64,000 nt of DNA, taken from contig JH720297.1 of assembly GCA_000231825.2 (NCBI GenBank), positions 4,388-68,387 on the forward strand, in the 5' to 3' direction. Of the stretch, positions 50,101 through 62,220 are shown in pieces; positions within the stretch are counted from its first letter, which is position 1, and each line of letters starts with the position of its first letter. Below the pieces are notes generated by a model. The model was not told the DNA's origin. It ran no database searches and saw only the letters and a program-made list of their open reading frames with translations. The translations under genes and the position numbers were made by a program. This DNA comes from Tetrahymena elliotti 4EA (Eukaryota; Ciliophora; Oligohymenophorea; Hymenostomatida; Tetrahymenidae).

Positions 50101-53100
50101 TAAATTCCCAACTTACAATATTAAAGTACCAACTTTTAGTTAAAATTAAATTTTAGAGCAAAAATTTCAGTAAAATACCTAATTTAATTTGGATGACTAG
50201 GGGTAAAATTTATGGAAAAAAACTTTTGTAGATTTTGCAGCTAAAACAACTACCTAGAGCGAATAGGATAAGAAAGCCTTTTCTTCCCTCCTTTTAACCT
50301 AGGCAGAAATTAATGTAATTTATATTTAAATTGTCAAAATTTTTATATTTGATTGATACATAAAATTGATATTTTCAAATAGTTAGTTACCTTAATTATT
50401 AAAAATTAGGCTGATGAAAAAGAATTTAAATTACAGAAAGAAAACAATATAGAAAATTTACTTTTATAAAGCGAGAGCAGAGCAAATCATTAATTTCAGT
50501 AAAACTTACCTTTTATTAAAAAATTTTTTGAAATTTCCATTTTAAAAAAAGTTTGCATTCAAATAAAAATCTATCAAACATAAATCTAACTATAAATGAC
50601 TTACCATCAACAAAGAGAATGCTTAGTGACCACCAAATTAACTTGACTAAATAAAATGTAAGTTATAGCTTTCAACATCTTTTACAACCTACTTAATAGT
50701 ATCAAGAGTCACCTGCGTAAAAAAAAAAATCTCTCTTAAACAGTTTAATTAAATAGAATATTTTAAAAAATAGTTTCAATAGAAAATAAGGTTTACAAGA
50801 AGAAAATTTTACCGCTTTATATGAGCCAATTTATTTAGAAAACGATTCAACAACAAACTAAAAATCAGGCTAGTTATTTTAGAATTTGAGTAAAATAGAA
50901 AAGTAGAAATCAATAAATTAAATTGTTGAATACTTAGACAATCAAAATAATCAACAAGAAAATGAAGAGGGAGAAGAGGAAGAGGAGGAAGAAGGTGCTA
51001 AAAATGCTTCAAATATATCAGATGGAGACTAAGTTGTTAATTTTGCAATGGAAGAAGAAGATTATTCTGAAGAAAGTTCTACAAAAGAGCATCAAAAAGT
51101 GATAGATGACTCATGCTCTATAAATTCAACTTAAAGTTAAATTTTTTCTAAAAGGAGATGGTTATTTGATATGGTTTTAAAGAGCAAAAAATCAAAAGAA
51201 ACTTCTCTAGCAAAATTTATTGGATTTGCTTCCTTGTTGATTATTCTTTTTGTTACTATTTTTTTATACTTTTAGCTAAATAACTACTTAGACTTAGAAA
51301 GTAAATACTTTGAGAACATGCTAATAGGTAAACAATAAAAATTTAATTCCTTTTTTTAGTGTACTTCATATTAAAAAGGTCCTGAATTATTTGAAGATTA
51401 TCTTTAAATATTGAGAGGAACAGAAATATAAACTATTATTGGAGTTGATAGTCTATATCATTTTTTACCAGCTTCCTAATATGGTTTGTAAGATTTCATT
51501 TTTGCCAAAAATGAAAGCTAAACAAAGTTAAGCAATATCACTACTAGTCTAGGGGATTTTTAGAAAACCCTAGTGAATAATGGATTAGAAGATTAGTTAA
51601 TTAATGAGTCTAGTTAAATGATAAATTAGAATATCCTAGATAAATCCCTCTTTAATCTTACTTTTACAAAAATGTAAATTGTTTTGCTTTAAAAATGAGT
51701 TTGGAATAAAATAATTTTTTTTAATTTTTAGATATTAACTGCTTAACCTCCCAACAAATTTAAGATAATATACCTTGACTGGGACAATCGATGCAAGAAC
51801 CTATATCTACTCAAATTATTAATCATTCATAGATATTTTTACTGGAATCTTAGAAACTTAAGGAAATCTAGCAAATGATTAGCTGGACAATACCAAAAAT
51901 TTGATAATTTTGAGCTTTATTTTTTATGAGATTGCTTGTTTTTTATCTTCTCTCATTATTCTTCCTTTATACTTTATCATTTAGCAAAAAAATGAAAACA
52001 TTTTAAGGCTATTTTCCACATTTAATGCTGATTTTTTAAAGTTTATGATTGAGAAGTATAGAGCAGCTGGTAATTTAGATATCTTAAACTCTTAAAATTA
52101 GCAAAATTTAATGAAAGGTACTTCAATAAGATCTAAAAATGAAAAAGAATAATTTATGTAGTTCAAAAGTTAGCATAAGGCTTTCAATAAAAATAATTAA
52201 AACTAATAATAAAATATAAATATAATTTCAAATACAAACAATTAGCAGTCATCTATGAATAAAAAGAAAAGACAAGTTTCAAAAACAAATCAACTGCAAA
52301 AATTTTCAATAAGAGTTTCTTTGATTGCATTACTTGTATTCTTTACTATTTCAATTTATAGCATCCTAAACTACTACATTACTCAAGATTTTTTCAACTA
52401 TTTTACATTTAATATTAAAGAGCTTTCTTTAGTAGCTTAAACGAAATCACAACTTAGCTTATCATATACGGCAGTTAATTTACTTTACAATTCTTATGCC
52501 TATAATTTTAATCAGACTGATGTTGATGCAATTTTGTTTGCAGTAGATAAATTCATTAATAAAGAATTTAGTGAAAAAATTTCTTCATTACAGCAGATTC
52601 AGTAAGATTTTTCAACTAATAGTAGAGGTTTCATTCCCAATTATATGGAAATTCTGCTTGATACCCTAAACAAAAATGCTTGTTCAATATTTAATCCAGA
52701 ATATATTAAAAAATATTCAAATTTATCACCTGTTAATATAGATGAAAACTCCTACTAAGCCTGTTAAGAATCTTATTTTGCTATACTACCATAAGGATTA
52801 ATTGTAGCTATGAATTTAGCTCTTTAAAGATTTAAATCATTGGAATTACAGTTTACCTCAACTAGAAATAATTCAATAGCTTTTTTTTACTCAGTTGCAA
52901 TGTGGGACATGCAAAATAATTTTAAATAATTTGATTATTTTTACTACTAAGTTAGGCTTATTATAGAAAATTTAACTTTGTTCATGGTTAACTCATCTAA
53001 GGATTACATTAGTTACTTGTAATATGTTTAATTTGTGCTATTTTTATATAGCATCTGTGTAACCACTGCCATTCTCTTCTTTATTTGGAATAAGTATGTT

Positions 53101-53229
53101 TCCTGGATTGATTAATCTGTATTCAAGACAATATCTCTTTTAAGTTTAGTTCCTATTGAAAACTAACTAGAAAACCCTTACATAGTCTCATATTTAAATA
53201 AGGAGAAAAGCAAAATGAAAAATAAATGA
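47121..53229 (+). CDS. PAS-domain multi-pass membrane receptor, TmcB-like (paralogue C)
   Basis: Starts MAPLQKKVIRKSQETTKV at 47121 and ends at TGA 53227-53229. It has the same plan as A and B: an N-terminal membrane region (LSSFLFIVYAAQLMSLLL), the family block GNGIIFETLFSNH...CFCEKY, and a PAS domain at about 49180-49560 (DLIGKPLPLLQPEW, VHLIKLGEYFTFM, SIFPVVLRAQMSI). An intron runs from about 49617 to 49679 (phase 1, G|AT). A Q/N linker and a strongly acidic run (EEGEEEEEEEGAKN, about 50960-51000) precede SQIFSKRRWLFDMV and the helix FASLLIILFVTIFLYF. Then come an ectodomain, helix FFYEIACFLSSLIILPLYFI, a basic loop, helix VSLIALLVFFTISIYSILNY (52310-52380), a second ectodomain, a final helix and the tail LSLVPIENQLENPYIVSYL. 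No output enzyme domain is visible. It is probably a plasma-membrane or ciliary sensor acting through its PAS domain; ligand unknown. Confidence 0.77.
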
Positions 53230-53509
53230 AAGGAAATAAGATTACTTTATTGATTTGATTATAAATTCTCAATGTCTTAATCTTTTTTTATAATAAGTTT
53301 TGTTTTATATATATTTTTAAATCTATTTTTAAATTTTATTATATTTATTACTTTTCTTACAAGTTTATTTGCATCTTTGCTTTTATATTGATTTTTTTTA
53401 TATAATAAACTGCTATTTTAAGTAGAAATAAGAAATAATTTGTCCAAAGCATAAAAAAATTAAATTAAGTAGCAAAAGCTAAAAAGGAGGTAGAAAATAT
53501 TGTTTTATC

Positions 53510-56110
53510 ATGTAAAAAGCTCCGTTAACTAAGCAAACTAAGCAATCTTAAAGTTTGAAAAAGGTACAGCTGGGAGTATTAGGAAAACCTCTGAGTGGAT
53601 ATAATCAAATGAATTTTGATTACTCAGATTCAAAAAGTTTTATAGCCTATTATGAAAGCTAAAGGAGGAGAGATGAAGAGTAGTTGGAAAAAAAGAATAT
53701 CTTCAAAGTATTTGATAACAGCATTAAAGAGAATTCTTCTAAAGATGAATATTTCAAATAAAAGTCAAAGTAAATGAAAGAAAGAACCTTAAAGCATAAT
53801 TTATATTATATTGACCAATAAATTATTCAAAAAGAGCTCAGCGAACTATCTTTAACTAATACAAGAGCAGAATTTGATAAGAAAACTACAAAGTAAAACA
53901 ATTATTGGATTTTTATCCAATTTTAATAACTTATTGTTTTATTATTAGTTAATTGGATGAATTTTAGATAGCCAAGCATATTTTAGCTACTTAATTCGTT
54001 TAAAGCTTTAATGATCAGAGTAGAGGATAAATTAGTAAGTATCAAGAAAGCAGCATCATAAATAAATAAATGGAGAATTGAATGGATTCTCAATAAAATA
54101 AATAAATTTCAAACATAACAAATAAATTATTAGCTAAGTAGCAGTAGCCTTAAACACAACAGCAATAGTATTTAATTAACTAGTAACAAAATTAAGATTT
54201 AAACCAAAAGAATGCTCTTCTAAGATAAGAACAGTAAAGTAAAATAGGAGTAGGAGATGCTTTAGTTAATTAAAGTTAAACTTTTAATCGCAAAGAAATA
54301 CATTTACAAAAGATTAAGAGTAAAAACAATTCCTAAAAGGTGGATGAAAATTAAGAATACCAGTAAATATAACAATAAGAATAGAATTAAGCATTATTTT
54401 AAATTAAGAGAAAAGTTACAAATTAATAGATGAATAATCCAAAGTCTGAAATTTAAATGAAATTCTAACAATAAGACAGAATAAGATCTCCTAATTCACA
54501 AAACTAGTCTGGTGTTACTGTTAATTCAGATTTTAAATATCTAAAAATTTAGAAGTAAGTTACATTCGGGAGCCCTGCTTAGTAAGTAATTCCTTTGAAA
54601 CACTCTTAGTCAAGTTTAGAAGTAGGACCTACAACTTAAAAATTCAAGTAGAACTCTACTCACTAAAAAGTTAATACACAAATATTTTAATCTTCAGAAG
54701 TACTTTTTTCCTCAATTTGATAATATATAATCATTTTTTGAAATAGATAGCAAAAGAATAATCTCGAAAGTAATCTCTTTCAGTTATAAACACGATAAAT
54801 AAGAGTATTGATAATACAGATAAGCCGTTTTAAGAAGAAGAGCAACCTTTAGAAACAAATGAATTTTATGATTAAAATAAGCAAATAAAAGAAAATAAAT
54901 AAGGTCAAAATAGTTATGAAAATAGCTAAGTTGCTAATTTTTTATAAAACCTAAATGAGTAAATAAGAGATTAGGATAAAGTAAATAAAAATAAATAAAA
55001 TTTTACATAGATTAACAAAGTAGAAGTGTTGAATAGTAATGAAGCTAAAAATGATTTATCAATTCAATAGAAAACCAACTCTCTGAATATTTAAAATCAA
55101 CAAAATGCTGTAATTTATTAAATTAACATAAAATAGGAGTAAATTTAACTTATAATTTAATATAAAAATAGAAAAAAGCTTCAGAACAAACATAGAGCAC
55201 AAAAAAAATCTCATAAAAAAAGTAATAGAGAGTAGAAGAAAAAAAAGTAACTATTCTTAGCAATACAAACAAGAAGTAGAGCAACTCTTATAATAGAAAT
55301 TTCATTCTTCCAAATAACTTTATTATTATTTTAGACAAAGGATTCTCTCTTTTTACTTATCACTTCTCAGAAAAATTTATGTCAGAGTTTATTTTTACCT
55401 TTCTTAATACTTTTGACTGCCTATCTCTTCGATTAGTGAACAAAGAATTATATAGGAGGGTAAATAAGGTTTTGTTCTTGAGAAGTTAAAGATAGGAGTT
55501 AATTATTGAAAAAAAAATATTAAAGTCAGCTTATAGTTCCTAGATTAGTGATTTTATTGATAATTAAATCTAGGATTTTGTTTAAATTATAGAATCATTT
55601 GAAGAGATTTAAGATTCTGAATATGTTGAATTTATGTAAATGGTAATACCACCCTAATCCCTCTTAGTCGTATTACATATATTTCTTTGTATATTTGGTA
55701 AATAAATAGTAGGAATTTAAAGTCTTTTAGATAATAAGGCGTAGTGGAAAAAAATTATGACTGTCTGCTTTGCCAAAGGCTCAGCTAAAGGATACATATA
55801 AAAGCTTCTTCAAAAAGCGAATTTAGAATAGTTGCATGAGCTTCTTCCTTAAAAAGTATATGAGTAAGTTAGAGAATCAATATCTGAGCATGACTCTATT
55901 TTGTCTCAGCTTAACTCTGAAAAGTAACCATTTTTGTTTAAGCTTTTCATGTTTGTTGAGAAAATAATGGATCTGTATGAAATTATGTGCTTAAAATATC
56001 CAAATGTGATAAAATTTATTGAACTATTAAAAAAGATAAAAAATGAGCCTGAAATTAGAATTCTATCTAAAATGGATGATAACTTTTGTAATTAGATAGA
56101 AGTAATTTGA
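53510..56110 (+). CDS. Q/N-rich protein with C-terminal dynein-stalk-like region
   Basis: Predicted 778-residue protein in five exons (introns 53893-53948, 54035-54133, 54700-54746, 55110-55171; phases close). Residues 1-125 are charged and helical. Residues about 160-500 are low-complexity Q/N/K. The C-terminal third reads like a folded helical domain. IPPQSLLVVLHIFLCIFG (about residue 625), QWKKIMTVCFAKGSAKGYI, LHELLPQKVYEQVRESIS and FLFKLFMFVEKIMDLYEIM occur in the order and spacing of the helical stalk (microtubule-binding region) of dynein heavy chains: PP..V..v...cilL, W...k......f...l, ip.k....i..yi, wv.a...Y. No AAA module, P-loop or tail domain is present, so this is not a motor. A cytoskeletal or ciliary role is inferred. 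It could instead be an unrelated helical domain that happens to resemble the stalk. First-ATG choice is reasonable but untested. Confidence 0.6.
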
Positions 56111-57181
56111 AATTAGGAAATATGAAATTAAATTTGATAATTATTAAAAGTAAGTAATTTATTTATTAATATTTTCTATCTATCATGGTTATTTTTATTT
56201 TTAATTAATTTTTTCTAAAATTAGTACAAAAAACTTAGTAGTTAGTGCCTTCCTAGCTTATTTTAGTTTTGTCCGCAATAATTTTTATTGAAATTTTTAA
56301 TTTTACGCATTTAATATACTGTCATTAATTAGAACTAAATTACTGAAAGAATTTACATTTCCTCTTTTTGTTTTTTCAAGTATTTTATTCTTAGAAAGAT
56401 ATTTAACTTACTTTGTAAAGATATGAAACTTAACTATAAGGTGTGTATAAAATTGTTCTGATAATTAAAATTTGATAAAAACTTTATTAAATTGTCAAAG
56501 TAACCAATATTTATTACACTTTTTATCAAACCAAAATTGGTGAATTTCTACTACAATAAAACAAAAAACTCCCTTAAATGCTAAGTATTGCATGCTTCTT
56601 TTAAAAAATTGATTCTTTTTTCAAAAATTAGTTTATTAGAATCATTTTTAAAAAGTAATTAAATATGTTTTACTTTCTTTTAAATAAAATAAAATAACAT
56701 TTTATTCAAACAGTTTTTGTATTTTCCTTCATATTTTTTATTTTGAAATTCCTTTTTAGTTATATCTGAACAATCTTTTCAATAAAAGATTGATCTTCAA
56801 CTATAAATGCTTCTAATATTTTTATAAATAAAACTGAATATGAATTGCACATCCATTTTCTATTTATTGCTAGCTTAATAGCTAAGTAATTTTTCTTCCA
56901 TTTTTATAAAAAAATATGATATCAACTTTTCAATTTAATAAATATATTTGATGCAGAAATAATAAGATAGATTGATATATACACCTCTTATTGCTTTTAA
57001 TAAAAAAATAAAAACCTAAAACTCATTTAATTTACGTATTTTAGTTGCTTAGTAAAGAGGTAATAAGTTAATCAAAAAAATATTAGATAATTCTTTAAAA
57101 ATTATTAAATTAAATAAGTATAAAAGATTCATCAAGATTTATTTAAGTAGAAGATAAAAATATTAGTTTCATTCATTAATA
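56111..57181. other. intergenic, no gene seen
   Basis: 1.07 kb of AT-rich DNA between two plus-strand genes, with no coding frame, RNA gene or notable repeat. Confidence 0.5.
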
Positions 57182-58120
57182 ATGCAAGTAATTTATAAAT
57201 TTGTGACTGGCTAGATGGAATCTTTTGAGAAAAACAAAAGAGCACCTTCCATTTACACTATTTTTTCATCCGTCTTCTATGTGTCTGTTGGTATGGCAAT
57301 TAAGAAGCTTAGAGATGTTCCTCCTTGTGAAATTCTTTTCTTTAGATCTATTATTTGCTTCTTAGCTAATCTAGCTCTACTAAAAGTATCCAACACTCCA
57401 ACTTATGCAACAACAAATAAACTCCATTTTATGATTATGTTCAGAATTCTATTTGGTACTCTTGCTCACTTTTGCTACTATTAAGCTATCAGCATGATGA
57501 ATCTTAGCGATGCTATGGCTATTTTCTTAACTACTCCTATAGTAACTACTCTATTAGCTAGCATAATACTTAAAGAATTGTTATAAAAATAAATTATTAT
57601 TTCTATTTTAGTCAGCTTTGCTGGTATTCTTCTTATAGTAAAACCACCATTTATCATGGAAACATTAGGATTAAGTGAAGCATCAGCTGAATTAAGTGTA
57701 GCAGGTTTAATTATTTGTGCAGTTTTTGCTCTCTTTGAAAGTTTGACTAATCTTGTTATCAAATCTATTGGAAAGTAAATTAGTGTATTAGCTGTCATTC
57801 AATATGTTTATATTGCAGGTATCTTATTTAACAGTACTTTGATGGTGGTTAGAGATGAATTCAACCCAAATGTCTATACAGTAGAGAAATTTGGATGGAT
57901 TTTCGCTCTCTCAATTTTAAACTTTTTAGCTTAGCTTATTTATAATAGAGCTCTTTAGCTTGGTAAGACTTCAGAAGTTGTCCCTATCACCTATAGCTAA
58001 GTAGTTATGAGTTTCTTGGTAGATATAGTTATTTTCTCTAAAGAAATTAGTCTTTTGAGTGTTTTTGGTGCTTTTATGATCATAGGAGGAAATTATTCTA
58101 TCATCATGCAGAAAAAATGA
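57182..58120 (+). CDS. EamA-type (drug/metabolite transporter superfamily) membrane protein
   Basis: Intronless frame of 312 residues from ATG at 57182 (MQVIYKFVTGQMESFEK) to TGA at 58118-58120. A second in-frame ATG at 57215 would give 301 residues; the first has the A-rich context usual here, so I chose it. The protein has about nine or ten hydrophobic helices in two halves, as in EamA/DMT transporters. The first half includes VPPCEILFFRSIICFLANLA and SDAMAIFLTTPIVTTLLASI followed by FAGILLIVKPPF. The second half includes GLIICAVFALFESLTNLVIK, then TSEVVPITYSQVVMSFLVDI and GAFMIIGGNYSIIMQKK. These match the family's pattern of a P-x-x-x helix followed by a G-rich helix. Family members export or exchange small metabolites, and no substrate is predictable. 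A short lysine-rich C-terminus (QKK) could act as an ER-retrieval-like signal. Confidence 0.85.
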
Positions 58121-59122
58121 AAAATATTCATATTTTGTTCAATAAAAATTTAAAAACTAAGAAAACAAATAAAATTTTACAAGAAAAATTCTTGTAGAAT
58201 GAATGCATCAAGTATTATTATTTTAAATAACTCTAAGTTTTAAAAATTATGTAATTTATTTATTTTATCAAAGTTGAAGATATTATAAAGATAATTTTTA
58301 GATTAGGTATCTTAAACAATATTTTGAGTTAAATAATTTCAAAACATTAATATTCTTTATTTTTTCTCTTTAGCAAATTTAATTCAAAAAACTTACTCTC
58401 AAAAATTAATTTTTATTTTAAATAGTAATTCATTTTTATTGATTGATACCAAAATAAAAAAAATTATTATTGGATCCTAATTAAATCATTTAGAGATTGA
58501 TCAGCATTATCTTAAACTTAAAAAAAATTACTGTTTTTTACTAAGAAAAGAGGATCTTCGCAATATTGCTTTTAAAAAATTTTAAGTTTTTTGTGAAAGT
58601 TAAATTAATTTAAAATATAATTTGTAAAAAACTAATATTTCAGGGCTCAGAAAGATTCCTTTAAAAACATTTATTTGTTTGGTCAATTTAATTTTTTAGA
58701 AAATTTAATGATGATTTTAAAATAAATTAAATTCATTTAAATTGTTAAAGTACATTCATTAATTAGTATAAGATATTTTGAAGAAATTTTAGATGCAAAA
58801 ATGATCAGAAAATTTTTAAACATTTTTTAATTTAAGATAGATATTCACGTCTATATTTTACACTTTATTGTTAATAAATAATCAAGCTAACAAAAGATTA
58901 AAATTTTTTATACAAATTGTCTCCCTTTTAATTTAGACATCTTTATTATTTTTTCAAAATAGATAATTTCTGTCTAAAAAAAGTAGATTTAATTCTAAAT
59001 ATTATTATTTTAGAATTTATAAATACTGTATATAAAAAATAAATATTGGATGTTATTTATTATCAAAATTAATTGTAAAAGATCAGCTAACAACTAGCTA
59101 GCCAATTAACTAACTAACTAAC
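58121..59122. other. convergent intergenic, no gene seen
   Basis: 1.0 kb between the 3' ends of the transporter and acetyltransferase genes. It is AT-rich with no coding frame. An (AACT) tetranucleotide run of about four units lies at its right edge, at about 59107-59123. Confidence 0.5.
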
Positions 59123-60013
59123 TCATTAAAAAATAAGCTTTAGATTTTTTATTTATTGTTCATAGGCTTCAATTTTAAAGTCAGAAGTGTCAATTAAGTA
59201 AATAGAAATTTGTTCCTCTAATAATCTATCTTCAATGGATTGAAAGAATTCTTTAAATTCATTTTCTTTTAATTCAGCATACTTTACACTGTAAATGATT
59301 TTTCCTATATTAAATATTTTGCATATCTTTAAACTGGCATTTGAAGTTAGTTCCATAACAACTTTTTGAAATCCATTTTTTTTTATTACTTGCGCATTAT
59401 GAAGAGCTAAATAAAATCCTATTCCCATTCCCTAATAATTTTTATGCGTACCAAGTAGTACTTAATGAATAATTTCTCCTTTATTAACAACATTTAGATT
59501 TATTCCTATCAATTCATTGAGCTTTGATTGAGTAATTTTAAATAAATTGAGAATAAACTATATTTATGGAGCTTTGATTGATTCATATTTTTCTTCAAAC
59601 TTGATAAGTTCTGATTAATCACAAGAAATTAAAGCAGAAATTACTTTACTGCAAATGTTACCTTCTTCATCTTTATAGTTTAATATTGCCAAACTAGACA
59701 GATTTGAACTAATTGCTATTGTTTATTCTACAAATTATCTCAAATCTGTAGAGGCTATACATGTTGTTTTACAAATTGGTTCTTCATTAACAAAAATATC
59801 AGTCAATAGATCAACAGTTTAGTCATAATACTCTTGAGAAAAAGATTAAAATGTTATTTAATCCAATAAAGAATGCCTTTTATCAGTCTACTACCTCTCT
59901 TTCTTATCTATTTATTGTTTATGTGGTTTAGTTTTATCTTTGGGTTTATTTTTATATTCTTTAGATATAGCTTTGGTTTTATCTAAACTTTTTGAAGTAA
60001 TCAAATCACTCAT
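59123..60013 (-). CDS. GNAT-family N-acetyltransferase
   Basis: Intronless 296-residue protein, ATG at 60013 to TGA at 59123-59125. A basic leader (KNKPKDKTKPHKQQIDKKE) precedes a GNAT fold at about residues 70-290. The family's acetyl-CoA pyrophosphate-binding motif A (Q/R-x-x-G-x-G/A) reads NYQGMGIGFYLALHNAQ, preceded by the strand IIHQVLLGTHK and followed by GFQKVVMELTSNASLKICK, the usual motif-A/B order. Motif V and the C-terminal strands are less clear. GNAT enzymes transfer acetyl groups from acetyl-CoA to amines on small molecules or proteins. The substrate cannot be deduced; the layout with LTDIFVNEEPICK near the N-terminus is reminiscent of small-molecule acetyltransferases of the polyamine or dopamine type. 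The lysine-rich leader might be a nuclear-localisation-like stretch. Confidence 0.8.
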
Positions 60014-61374
60014 TGGCTAATCTTTGTTATATTTTTGTAAATATATTTTGATATTAATTGAATAAATCATAAATTACTATCAAAAATATAAACTCATAAA
60101 AACTCTACCTCTAAATAAATAAAGAAATTTATATTTTTTTCATTTATTTAATGAAGAAAATAAATGATTTATCAAAATATGCTAATTTAAATCCTTAGAG
60201 TATTTTTTGACCAACCAAAATTTTGATAAATCAGGTATCTTCATTAGATTCAGTGATCTAATTAATTATATTATTGTTTTAATTATACATTCATTTATAA
60301 AATCAGTAATTTAAATTTTTTATTTTTATTCAAAATGGGTAAGTAAAAATTGTTGGAAAAATTTTTGATTATCACAACAAATATTTAATTTTTTTTACCT
60401 GTAAAATTTATTTAGTTTCAAAAATAAATTTAATTTCTTGATTATTTGAAAAATAATTCTTCCTTTTGATATAATTAATTATCAATTTTATAATTTAAAT
60501 TTTAAATTTAAGTAAAATACCTACTAAAGAATTATTGCTAAAGAAAATCACAATAATTTTTTTATTTTATATGATTTTCTGAAAAATTTTTTTAAAGAAA
60601 ATTATCCTAAAAAAAGGAAATATTAATTTAAAAAAAAAGATTATTCAAAAAATCAATAGATTAAACAGACATTTTTTTCTTAAATCGAAAACCAATAAGT
60701 ATTTAGAAGTCATTATTTTGCAATAAATTTAACTTATTACCCTTACTTTGCACTTTTTTTAAATTATTTACCTTTCATATCATAAATTTTCCTTCATTTA
60801 ATGAATTTCCTTATGAGATTTGAATATCAAAAATATATTAATTTTCAAAATTTAAATAAGAACATTCTTTAATAAAGAAGTTTTCTAAATGAATTTTAAA
60901 TTGAAAATGGAGTTTAAGTTAAAATAGAAATAAATTTAATTTCAATGTAAAATAGAGTTGCAATCTAACTTTTGTTCATTAATCAGGGTGATGAATTAAG
61001 TATTATGATGACTCAATTTTGAATTTAGTACTTAGAAATCATAGAATATAGATTAAATTAGATTAAACTAATGTATTTACTTTTTAAATGAGTCAAGTAT
61101 ATAGTAATCAAATGAAAGAAATACGCAATCATTAATGAAAAAGAAAAATTTACTTAAAGAATTTAATATGAGGAGATTCATATGATAAATCCTGCTTCTC
61201 ATAGAAAAATGACAGAATATTATTTTTGGATACTGATAGTAGATCAGTTTTAAAATACATTTATATCATCATAAAATAAAGTAGGATATAAATTATTAAT
61301 TAATAAAAAAATAACAAAAAAGGTTAAAAAAATAGTAAAACGAATTAAATATTAAGTAAAAAGTAGAAATAAAA
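60014..61374. promoter_or_regulatory. divergent intergenic (promoters of acetyltransferase and thioesterase)
   Basis: 1.36 kb between divergent genes. It is extremely AT-rich, and I see no coding frame, RNA gene or repeat array. Confidence 0.4.
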
Positions 61375-62220
61375 ATGTAGGCAATTAAAAGTTTCACTAA
61401 GTATTCTTTAGTATTCCTTTCAGGAATAGGATTTTAACAGATCTATTCAAATAAATAAATTAATTTAATGGAAGCTGTTGATGCTAAAACCTCTTAATTT
61501 AGGGATTATTTAAATGAGCATAAATTTATTTATCCTAAGATTTATGACAGCTACTTGAGTTTTTGGAACAAAGATCACTTTTTAGAAAAGCTCATCTTAA
61601 AGGATAGCAATGCACTACTACATTATAAAATTTTCTTCCCTGAAGAGTTTTTAGAAAATATATTTAAAGAGGATAATTAACAGCCTTTAGAAGAAAAGCT
61701 TAAATATTGTAAGATGTCATGCGTTTTCACTGCAAGCTCTTCACTACAAGGACATATGGATATAGTCCATGGAGGTTTCGTAGCCACAATTATTGATAAT
61801 TTATTTGGGTACTTAGGAACTCTCTCTAATGACTTGAAGCCATGTGCAACAGCTAATTTAAATATAAATTATAAAAAACCTGTAAAAGTAGGAGAAGAAT
61901 ACATCATAAAGCTAGAAGTTTCTAAGATTGATGGTAGAAAAGTCTACATCAATGCTAAAATTGAAGACCATAAAGGTTTAGTACATGCTGAAAGCACAGC
62001 TTTAATGATTTCTGTAAATTGGGGAACTTCATCATGGAAAAAAATGTTTAGTTAATTGCACAGTATCTCAAAATTAAGTGAAAACCCACTTGATAAATAA
62101 TAAAACCTCATTTTGCAAAAAGACAGTAACTTAATTCATCCAGAAAATCTATTAAATAAGGATTATTTGAAATTTGATCTTCCTATGTCTAGACTTTATG
62201 ATTCATTTGCTCCTTAATGA
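61375..62220 (+). CDS. hotdog-fold acyl-CoA thioesterase (THEM4-like)
   Basis: Intronless 281-residue protein, ATG at 61375 to TGA at 62218-62220. A short hydrophobic, weakly basic N-terminus (AIKSFTKYSLVFLSGIGF) could be a mitochondrial signal or a membrane anchor. Residues about 115-230 form a 4HBT hotdog domain. HMDIVHGGFVATIIDNLFG (128-145) carries the HGG-F segment and the Asp (D141) on the central helix that serve as the catalytic region in this family. It is followed by strands CATANLNINYKKPVKVGEEY and RKVYINAKIEDHKGLVHAES. These enzymes hydrolyse acyl-CoA to free fatty acid and CoA. The single-domain layout with an N-terminal extension resembles THEM4/THEM5-type and protist thioesterases. 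The 50 residues after the hotdog domain are polar and unique. Key residues are intact, so an active enzyme is likely. Confidence 0.87.

Noticed and set aside
57481..57798. A 105-residue minus-strand frame inside the transporter gene
   Set aside because: It is antisense to a well-supported EamA coding frame and has no independent motif.
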